This document shows positions 51,531 through 58,830 of a DNA stretch of 64,000 nt, piece by piece. Made by a program: the position numbers and the translations under genes. The notes below the pieces were generated by a model. That model worked only from the letters and a program-made list of their open reading frames with translations. It ran no database searches and was not told the DNA's origin. Origin of the DNA: PoT sp049331405 (GTDB lineage Bacteria > Planctomycetota > Planctomycetia > Isosphaerales > Isosphaeraceae); NCBI RefSeq assembly GCF_049331405.1, contig NZ_CP186274.1:124001-188000 (forward strand), written 5' to 3'. Position 1 is the stretch's first letter. Each line of letters begins with the position of its first letter.

Positions 51531-52883
51531 TTAGCTTAAAGGGAGACCGGCCCCTTCTGCGAGCGCCGGATCGAGTTGGATATCTTCACCTCCGACCGTC
51601 GGCGATCTTTCGGTTTTGCGCTTCGGCCCGGAGATTTGCAAGACGAGAGCGGCCGTGGCCAGGCAGAAGGCCCCCGCGGTGAGGAAGGCCGGGCGGTAGT
51701 CGCCGACGATCGCCCGGATCGAGCCCGCGCCGAAGGTCGCGACGGCGGCACCGATCTGGTGCGCGGCGACGATCCAGCCGAAGACGATCGCGGCCCGCTG
51801 CTTGCCGAAGGCGTCGGCCGTCAGGCGGACCGTCGGCGGGACCGTGGCGATCCAGTCGAGCCCGTAGAAGAGGGCGAACACCGAGAGCCCCCACGAGGAA
51901 TCGACCAGGCCGAACGGGAGATAGATCAGGGCCAGGCCCCTCAGGGCATAATACCAGCAGAGCAGGGCCCGGTTGTCGTACCGGTCGGAGAGCCAGCCCG
52001 AGGCGGTCGTCCCCACCAGGTCGAACAGCCCCATCGCGGCCAGCAAGCCCGCCGCGCGGATCTCGGGGATCCCGGCGTCGAGGCAGGCCGAGATCAGGTG
52101 GGTGCCGATCAGGCCGTTGGTGCTCAGGCCGCAGACGAAGAAGCTGCCGGCCAGGAGCCAGAAGTCTCGCGATCGCAGGCCGTCCCGGAGGGCCCCAATC
52201 GCGGCCGCGAACGGGTCGACCGCCGGGGCCGAGGCCACCCCTTTGGCCGATTCGTCGCCCTCGTCGGCCCCGAAGGGGAGCAGGCCGACGTCTGACGGTC
52301 GATCCCGCATCAGGAAGGCCACGAGCGGCGTGATCATCAGGGCCGCCCCGGCCACCACCAGGGCCGCGGGCCTCCACTTGTAGGACGTGACGATCGCGGC
52401 GAGCGCCGGCAGGAAGACCATCTGCCCCGTGGCCGTGCTCGCGGTCAGGACGCCGAGCACGAGGCCTCGCCGCTCGACGAACCAGCGGTTCACCACGGTC
52501 GCCCCCAGCACGAGCGCCGTCATGCCCGTCCCCGCGCCGACGACCACGCCCCAGAGCAGGATGAGCTGCCACGAGGCCGTCATCCGGGTCGAGAGCGCCA
52601 CGCCCAGGCCGACCGTCACCAAAGATCCGATCATCGTCCGCCGAATCCCCACCCGATCCATCAACGCGGCGGCGAACGGGCCGATCAGGCCGTAGAGGAT
52701 GAGGTTGATCGAGATGGCCAGCGAGATCGTCGCCCGGTTCCAGCCATATTCCTTCTCCCAGGGAACCATCATGACCCCCGGCGTGGCCCTGACCCCGGCC
52801 GTCGCCAGCAAGGTCAGGAACGTGAGCCCGGCGACGACCCAGGCATAGTGCAACCGGCCCTCTCGTCTCGGCGAATCCGACAT
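51531..52883 (-). CDS. MFS transporter, oxalate/formate-antiporter-like
   Basis: 450 aa, twelve predicted membrane spans. First span HYAWVVAGLTFLTLLATAGV; conserved MFS loop 2-3 block DRVGIRRTMIGSLVTVGLGV and the equivalent WLSDRYDNRALLCWYYALRG in the second half. A cytoplasmic loop of about 40 residues (PFGADEGDESAKGVASAPAV) divides the halves. The pattern W-x-K-x-x-W (PWEKEYGWNRATISLAISIN) in loop 1 is typical for the OFA/monocarboxylate group. Substrate unknown; an organic acid or drug is likely. Divergent from a TetR regulator 175 bp away, which is its probable repressor. Confidence 0.9.
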   Translation of the reverse strand: MSDSPRREGRLHYAWVVAGLTFLTLLATAGVRATPGVMMVPWEKEYGWNRATISLAISINLILYGLIGPFAAALMDRVGIRRTMIGSLVTVGLGVALSTRMTASWQLILLWGVVVGAGTGMTALVLGATVVNRWFVERRGLVLGVLTASTATGQMVFLPALAAIVTSYKWRPAALVVAGAALMITPLVAFLMRDRPSDVGLLPFGADEGDESAKGVASAPAVDPFAAAIGALRDGLRSRDFWLLAGSFFVCGLSTNGLIGTHLISACLDAGIPEIRAAGLLAAMGLFDLVGTTASGWLSDRYDNRALLCWYYALRGLALIYLPFGLVDSSWGLSVFALFYGLDWIATVPPTVRLTADAFGKQRAAIVFGWIVAAHQIGAAVATFGAGSIRAIVGDYRPAFLTAGAFCLATAALVLQISGPKRKTERSPTVGGEDIQLDPALAEGAGLPLS

Positions 52884-52946
52884 GCAGCCTCTCCCTCGAT
52901 CGTTGCCCGGCCCCTTGATCTTCGGCTCCCGGTCGGCCAGAATGTT

Positions 52947-52960
52947 ACGGACGGTTCTGT
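52947..52960. promoter_or_regulatory. possible TetR operator
   Basis: ACGGACGGTTCTGT, an imperfect inverted repeat (ACGGAC against ACAGAA, four of six), in the 174-bp gap between the divergent MFS and TetR genes. Confidence 0.3.
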
Positions 52961-53057
52961 CTCATGTCAATCCGCCAAGGCATTCTGTCGCGGAACGACA
53001 TGTCGGCACGGCTGTCGAATATCCGAGATGGATTCCGAGAACGGGGGTGGGGTTCGG

Positions 53058-53642
53058 ATGCCGGGCGAGAAGTCGGAGAAGTCGGCGAAGGATCGGGTGC
53101 TCGAAGTAGCCGAGGAGCTCTTCTACCGCGAGGGGATCCGCGCCGTGGGGGTCGACACGATCATCGCGCGTTCCGGCGTGGCCAAGATGAGCCTCTACCG
53201 CAACTTCCCCTCGAAGGACGAGTTGATCGTCGCCTATTTGAAGGTGCGTACCGAAAGATTCTGGCAATGGTGGGACAGCGTGATGAAGCCGCTGGAGGGC
53301 TCCCCTCGCGAGCAGATCCGCGGCCTCTTTGCGGCCCTCCTGGTGAAGGTGAACGCCCCCGGCTTCCGCGGCTGCCCGTTCGTCAACACCGCGACCGAGT
53401 TTCCCACCCCCGGCCACCCCGCCCGCGAGGCGGCCCTCGTGCATCACCGCGAGTTGAAAGCCCACCTCACGCGCATCGCCAACGAGCTCGGCGCACCAAG
53501 GCCCGAGGCCCTGGCCGATCAGCTCGTCATCATAATCGACGGCGTTTATGCCAGTGCGGGCACCTTCTCCTCGCCCGAGACCGCCACCGCGATCCTCGCC
53601 GCGGTCGACGCCCTGGTCGAGGCCCAGGTTCCCTCGCGCTGA
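53058..53642 (+). CDS. TetR-family regulator
   Basis: 194 aa from ATG 53058, which has a G-rich Shine-Dalgarno (53043-53052); ATG 53028 ten codons earlier is possible. The DNA-binding domain is near the N-terminus: KDRVLEVAEELFYREGIRAV then GVDTIIARSGVAKMSLYRNF and PSKDELIVAYLK. The C-terminal part is of the TetR_C type seen in LmrA/YxaF-like regulators (GCPFVNTATEFPTPGHPARE; HHRELKAHLTRIANELG). Divergent from the MFS transporter, the classic arrangement for a drug-responsive repressor. Confidence 0.92.
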   Translation: MPGEKSEKSAKDRVLEVAEELFYREGIRAVGVDTIIARSGVAKMSLYRNFPSKDELIVAYLKVRTERFWQWWDSVMKPLEGSPREQIRGLFAALLVKVNAPGFRGCPFVNTATEFPTPGHPAREAALVHHRELKAHLTRIANELGAPRPEALADQLVIIIDGVYASAGTFSSPETATAILAAVDALVEAQVPSR

Positions 53643-53682
53643 ATCGAGGGGAGCCTGGGCCTATCGGCACGATCAAGAAGGA

Positions 53683-54247
<565 letters not shown>

Positions 54248-54259
54248 CTGTACTTTCCG
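54248..54259. repeat. terminal inverted repeat, left
   Basis: CTGTACTTTCCG; pairs perfectly with the right end at 55714-55725. Similarity continues three more bases with one mismatch. Confidence 0.88.
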
Positions 54260-54273
54260 TGAGAATGTATATG

Positions 54274-55604
54274 TCATGCTGCCAGGCTGAGCAGCCTGGC
54301 AGCGACGGCCTGAATCTCCTCCTCGGTGGCCCCCGGGCGTAGAACCGCGCGGATTTCCTCGCCCAGCAGCGCATGACGCCACGCCCGGCGCTTATCCGCG
54401 TGGCTCGGGCGACGCGACGGGCTGTCCCACGGCGAGGCCGAGCGGTCTACCAACTCCCCATCCTCCCTCGACCACGCCCACGCCTCGGTCAGGGTGAACG
54501 TCCACAGGCAGATGTGGAACGACCCGACGTTCGCACGGATCAACCGCACCTGCTGTTGCCCGGCCCCGACGACCTGCTTGCAGTCGCGGAAGGCGATCTC
54601 CAGGCTGAAGCGATCGGCCACCATCCCCAGGATCTCCGCCACGCTCGCCCGCGTGTCGGTGCAGAAGTACGCCCTCCATCCCTTCGGCTCGTCCACCAGG
54701 ACCACCCGGATCGCGCCCCCGGCCGGCCTCCAGGTCGCCGTGAACGTCTTGTAGCGCTTGACCACATCTTCCCCGTAGAGCTCGAACGTGCCGGTGGACC
54801 AGCCACGACGCTGGCCGGCCCGCTTGGCCAGGTCGATCGCATCCGGGCCGTAGGTCGGGGCCGGGCCGCGTCGGCCCGGCGGCTTCGGCCCGGGCAGGGT
54901 CCGCAGGGCCGCATCCCTGCGGAGCCGGCTCACGACCGTCATACCCAGGGACTTCGCCGGCTTGAGGAACCCCTCTTGGCATAGGCTCCGTCGGCAACCA
55001 CCCAGATCGGCAGGCCCAGCAGGTCGAGCCAGGACTGGGCCCATCGGAGCAGCTCGACGGCCATCTGCAGCTTGGTGCGGAACTCGGGCCGGTGCCGGGG
55101 GTCGATGGCCGGCAGGTCCGCCTTGCGGACGTAGAGTCGGGACAGCAGGGGCAGGGCCACGACGCCCCTGGCCGGGTGCGTCGCCAGGAGCCCGAGTACG
55201 ACGAAGACGTGGCCGTAGACGTAGGGGGAGCCGGCCGGGCCGGGGGTGGGGTTGTGATGGACGCCGGCCCCCTGGACGTGCGGGCCGTGCCGCTTCGTCG
55301 GGGTGTCATCCAGGGCGAGGACCAGCCGGGTGGACCCCCGGAGCAGCGGCCTGACCGCCGCGATGAGCAGGCGTGCGGCGATGCGATCGGCCTCCTTGCC
55401 GGCGGCGGCCGCGGCGGTGTAGCAGGAGCGGAACTCGTCGCCGAGGCCGGCGGCGCGGATCCAGGCGGTGACGGTGCGTCGGCCGCGGGCGAGGACGGCG
55501 CCGAGGAGCAGGAGCGCGAGCCTCGGTGCGGTCCGGCGATCGAGGACGTCGGCGAGCCATGCGAACCACTGGCAAGGGGCGGGCGTCGGATGCGAGGATG
55601 TCAT
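54274..55604 (-). pseudogene. DDE transposase with frameshift
   Basis: From ATG 55604 the protein reads TSSHPTPAPCQWFAWLADVL, ALDDTPTKRHGPHVQGAGVH (first catalytic Asp) and LGLPIWVVADGAYAKR (second Asp). There the frame changes: at the CCCC run 54970-54973 (GGGG in the coding strand) one base is missing, and the expected continuation GFLKPAKSLGMTVVSRLRRD is in the other frame. This second part holds the catalytic Glu in RFSLEIAFRDCKQ and ends at 54274. Without the shift the enzyme would be about 443 aa. The slip is at a homopolymer, so a mutation, a read error or frameshifting during translation are all possible; no classic A-rich slippery site is present. Confidence 0.85.
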
Positions 55605-55713
55605 GGGGGCCGGCTCCGCTCGGGGTGTCAGGCAGTGTGGTAACCGCCATCGTCCCGCCCGGGCCGGCCCCCGTCTACTCGCCACATCTCAACCCTACGC
55701 ATACTTCAAGTCG

Positions 55714-55725
55714 CGGAAAGTACAG
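55714..55725. repeat. terminal inverted repeat, right
   Basis: CGGAAAGTACAG, reverse complement of 54248-54259. Confidence 0.88.
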
Positions 55726-55731
55726 ACCAGG
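55726..55731. repeat. target-site duplication, right copy
   Basis: ACCAGG, identical to 54242-54247. Confidence 0.88.
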
Positions 55732-56220
55732 ATCAGGAAGAGCAGGAAAATCCCCGCGAAGAAGGTCGAGAGCCGGCCGCGGCCCCCCGACTTCACATTG
55801 ATGACCGACTGGCCGATCATCGCGCATCCCGCCATGCCGCCGAAGCAGCCGGCGACGACGTTGCCGATCCCCTGGCCGGTGCATTCGCGATTCTTGTCGC
55901 TATACGTGTCGATCATGTCATCCACGATCGTCGCCGTCATCATCGACTCGAGCAGGCCGACCACGGCCAGCGTGCACGAGTAGGGGAAGATGATCCTGAG
56001 CGTCTCGAAGGTCAGGGGGACCTTCGGCAGCAGGAAGGCCGGGAACTCGGTGGGCAGGGCACCCATGTCGCCGACCGTCCGGAGCGGCATCCCGCTCAGC
56101 ATGGCCACGATCGTCAGGGCGATGATGCAGACGAGCGCGGAGGGGACCGCCTTGGTGAAACGAGGCAAGATATAAATGATCGCCAGGCCCGCCGCGACCA
56201 TCGGGTAGACGTGCCACTTC
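55726..56220 (-). pseudogene. sulP-type transporter, central fragment
   Basis: About 165 codons of the SulP membrane domain: YPMVAAGLAIIYILPRFTKA, VPSALVCIIALTIVAMLSGM, FPYSCTLAVVGLLESMMTAT, NVVAGCFGGMAGCAMIGQSV, FFAGIFLLFLILV, then the IS. The first roughly 160 residues of a normal SulP protein (the first membrane spans) are missing: near 56210-56225 similarity stops and the DNA on the other strand is coding for a different protein. So the gene lost its 5' end by a rearrangement and was also hit by the IS. It cannot make a working transporter. Confidence 0.87.
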
Positions 56221-56667
56221 CTCTCGAGGCCCTTCCGCGACCTGACCCCGGGGCAGACCCGGGCGGCCAAGCGGGCGGCCCTGAACATCTCGGCGACGGC
56301 CGTCACGTTGCTGGGCGCCGGCGTCGTCTTCGGCTTCCTCTTCTGCCCGCATGAGAAGACCGGCTGGGCCCTTTTCGGCCTCGACACCCGGGAGGTCGGC
56401 GGCATCGCCATCCTCGCCTGGAACGTGGCGATGCTCGTCGGCTGCTGGCGAGGCCAGGAGTCGAGCCGGATCGTGACGATCATGCTCCTGGGCGTCGCGG
56501 GCAACGTCGCGATCGTCCTGGGATGGCTCGGGGCCTCGGCCGTCGAGCGGCAACTGCACGGGATGCCGGGCAACTACGCCCCGATGAGTGTCGGCTTGAT
56601 CAGCCAGGTCGCCCTCGCTGCCGCGGCCTTGGCCCCGCCCGGCTGCCTTCGAACCCGGCGAGTCTGA
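56221..56667 (+). pseudogene. 3' fragment of a CcsA-like cytochrome c biogenesis gene
   Basis: Open from 56209 without a start codon; about 148 codons. The sequence has ATAVTLLGAGVVFGFLFCPH, EKTGWALFGLDTREVGGIAI, LAWNVAMLVGCWRG and IMLLGVAGNVAIVLGWLGAS. This is like the C-terminal region of CcsA/ResC-type haem-export proteins, where the corresponding motif is WGWDPKE; here it reads FGLDTREVGG, so the key Trp residues are lost. The 5' part is missing at the junction with sulP (about 56210-56225). A TTG at 56308 could start a 119-aa remnant, but no ribosome binding site is evident. Confidence 0.7.
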
Positions 56668-56818
56668 CGGCACGCCCGCCTCGGTCCCCGTCCGATGGTC
56701 CCCGTGCGGCGGTCCTCAAGAAAGAGGTGGGCTCGTCAACGGCTGCCGCCCGCTCATCCCGGGCGGCAGCCGCTTTACGCAGTCATCGCCTTCCTATCAA
56801 CTCCACGGATCGCGAGGC

Positions 56819-57940
56819 TCAATCCTTGCCGAGGTAGGCGATCGTCTCGCGAGGCTGCTGCGGCCGGCGGGGCTGGCGGGGGAGGTCCCAGAACCTCAGG
56901 ACGGCGTCGTCGGCCCCGGTCACGAGCGTCGTGCCATCGGGCGAAATCCCCATCGACTTCACCCGGCTATGCTGCCCTTCGAGGCGGCAACAAACGTCGA
57001 TCGTCTCATGCGAGACGTCCCAGAGGGCCAGGGCCCCGTTCAGGTTCGACGAGGCCAACGTCACTCCATCGGGGAGGTACTGGACCGAGGTCACGGCGCC
57101 CTGGCCACTCTGCCAGGCGCGGGTCTGGCCAGTGGTCAGGTCGTGGTGCGCGATCCCTCGGGTGCCGCCGACCGCCAGGGATCGGCCGTTAGGCGCGAAG
57201 GCGATCGACCAGAGCGGCCCGGCTCCGGCCTGGAACTCGTCCTGCACCTTGCCCGTAACCACGTCCCAGAGGATCGCGCGGCCGTCGAGGCTGACCGAGC
57301 CCAGGACATTGCCGGACGGGGCGAAGGCGAGGCCGTCCACCGTCTCGGTGTGCCCTCGCAACTCCTGCACGACCCGGCCGGTGGCGAAGTCCCAGACGCG
57401 TACGACGCAGTCGTCGCTCCCGGTAGCAACGTAAGATCCATCGCTCGAGAACGTAACGGAGCGGATCCCACCGATGCAGACGCGAACGGACATCCGGACC
57501 TTCATCGTCTTGGTGTCGCGGACCGTGAGCATGCCGTCGAGCCCGCCGCTGGCCAGCACGTGGCCGTCGGGGGCGAACGCGACGGACGTGAATCCGGCCT
57601 GCCCCTTCACGACGACCCCCTGTTCCCGGCGCGACTTCACGTCCCAGATCCTGACCGTGCCGTCCCGGCTCGCCGAGGCCGCCGTGCGACCGTCGGAGGA
57701 GAAGGCGAGGCCCTCGATCCTCCCGGAATGGATGGCGAGCTCCTTCCGCTCCCCTTGCGGCTTGGGCCTGGAGTCGGCCGTCAGGGTCGCGACCGCGGCG
57801 ATGCCGACGATCAGGACCGCCACCAGGCAGAGCTCGGGCGAGGGGAGCAGGCGGAAAACGGGCTTGCGATCGGCGAGCCGCGCCTTCGGATCATCCTGGT
57901 CATCTCGCCCCGGCGTCGCGACGCTGGGCAGGAGGCGCAT
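56819..57940 (-). CDS. membrane-anchored WD40-repeat protein
   Basis: 373 aa from ATG 57940 (GGGAG about ten bases upstream; the frame is open to 58069 but unlikely coding). An Asp/Arg-rich N-terminal tail is followed by one membrane span at about 36-56 (PELCLVAVLIVGIAAVATL). Seven WD40 repeats then form a propeller, for example IEGLAFSSDGRTAASASRDG / TVRIWDVKSRR, SVTFSSDGSYVATGSDDCVV / RVWDFATGRV, VDGLAFAPSGNVLGSVSLDG. The propeller is probably outside and may bind a ligand or protein. Divergent from the ECF/kinase operon with a 300-bp shared upstream region; the downstream kinase ends in a similar propeller. Confidence 0.87.
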   Translation of the reverse strand: MRLLPSVATPGRDDQDDPKARLADRKPVFRLLPSPELCLVAVLIVGIAAVATLTADSRPKPQGERKELAIHSGRIEGLAFSSDGRTAASASRDGTVRIWDVKSRREQGVVVKGQAGFTSVAFAPDGHVLASGGLDGMLTVRDTKTMKVRMSVRVCIGGIRSVTFSSDGSYVATGSDDCVVRVWDFATGRVVQELRGHTETVDGLAFAPSGNVLGSVSLDGRAILWDVVTGKVQDEFQAGAGPLWSIAFAPNGRSLAVGGTRGIAHHDLTTGQTRAWQSGQGAVTSVQYLPDGVTLASSNLNGALALWDVSHETIDVCCRLEGQHSRVKSMGISPDGTTLVTGADDAVLRFWDLPRQPRRPQQPRETIAYLGKD

Positions 57941-58242
57941 CGGGTCAATCTCCCTGGAACCGCGAAGGATGGCCGGCACCGAATGAATTGGGGGGCTTGG
58001 ACTTCCGGCCAGATGAGGGGGGCGAGGCATTCGTCCTCGAAACGCTCCACCCATGAAGGAACTCGCCAACGGCCCGACGAACCCAGCGCGCGATTTCCGG
58101 AAAAGTTCCCAAGACGCGCGGCGGCGGCCACGTGAAAAGACCGAGCCGCTAGCGCAGCACGGCTTTACGAGATGCGGTGCGAATTCTTAGAATGCATGCG
58201 CGTTCCCGCAGCACATGAACGGCCGGAGCCGCATCTCAGGTG
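57941..58242. other. divergent intergenic region
   Basis: 302 bp between the WD40 protein gene and the ECF sigma factor gene. AT-richer near 58170-58200. No clear promoter pair was found; a sigma factor gene of this kind may use its own ECF-type promoter. Confidence 0.4.
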
Positions 58243-58830
58243 ATGTCCACGTCGCGATCGATCACCCGCTGCATCGACATGCTCAAACGGGGGGACCGCG
58301 CAGCGGCCGAGAAGCTCTGGGACGCCTACGTCCAGAGACTCGTCGCGCTAGCCCGGGCCAGGATCGGCGGGGTCGCTCGCAGGGCGGCCGACGAGGAGGA
58401 CGTCGCCCTCAGCGCCTTCGACAGCTTCTACCGGAGGGCCGAGGGGGGGCAGTTCACCCGCCTCTCGGACCGCGACGACCTCTGGCAGATCCTCGTCCTG
58501 ATCACCGAGCGTAAGGCGATCGACCTGATGAGGCGCGAAGGCCGCCAATCGCGAGGGGAGGGCAAGGTCCTCAACCTCTCGGAGGTGGAAGGGAACGCCG
58601 CCGGCGTCCTCGACCCCGGCCCCACCCCCGAGTTCGCCGCGCAGGTCGTCGACGAATTCCGCAAATTGCTCGACCTCCTGGGCGAAGACTCCCTGCGACG
58701 CGTGGCGCTCGCGAAGATGGAAGGCTACACGAACCGGCAGATCGCCGAGCGGCTCGGCTGCATCGAGCAGACGGTCGAGCGCAAGCTCCGGTCGATCCGC
58801 CGGATCTGGACCGAGGGGGGCATCTCATGA
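58243..58830 (+). CDS. ECF sigma factor, kinase-linked (ECF_sigma70 type)
   Basis: 195 aa from ATG 58243 (a GTG at 58240 is one codon earlier). Region 2 at about 25-90 (LWDAYVQRLVALARARIGGV; DEEDVALSAFDSFYRRAEGG; WQILVLITERKAIDLMRREG), region 4 at about 130-190 (LLGEDSLRRVALAKMEGYTN; EIAERLG-like helix RQIAERLGCIEQTVERKLRS). It is the compact planctomycete type regularly found directly upstream of serine/threonine kinases. Its stop codon overlaps the start of the kinase (ATGA at 58827-58830), which implies translational coupling. The kinase may phosphorylate and thereby control the sigma factor; that is inference from known kinase-linked ECF groups. Confidence 0.93.
   Translation: MSTSRSITRCIDMLKRGDRAAAEKLWDAYVQRLVALARARIGGVARRAADEEDVALSAFDSFYRRAEGGQFTRLSDRDDLWQILVLITERKAIDLMRREGRQSRGEGKVLNLSEVEGNAAGVLDPGPTPEFAAQVVDEFRKLLDLLGEDSLRRVALAKMEGYTNRQIAERLGCIEQTVERKLRSIRRIWTEGGIS

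Larger units (their letters stand above)
54248..55725 (-). mobile_element. insertion sequence (IS4-like DDE) inside sulP
   Basis: 1478 bp, bounded by 12-base perfect inverted repeats (CTGTACTTTCCG at the left, CGGAAAGTACAG at the right) and flanked by a six-base direct duplication ACCAGG. It carries one transposase gene on the minus strand, in the same direction as the split sulP. The transposase is a DDE enzyme of the broad IS4/IS701 kind; exact family not assigned. Intact ends and duplication mean that insertion is fairly recent and was followed by no deletion, even though the transposase itself has a frameshift. Confidence 0.92.

Noticed and set aside
54965..54980. Programmed -1 frameshift in the transposase
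   Set aside because: The G run does not match an X-XXY-YYZ slippery heptamer and no stimulatory hairpin was evident; simple loss of one base is more economical, although not proven.
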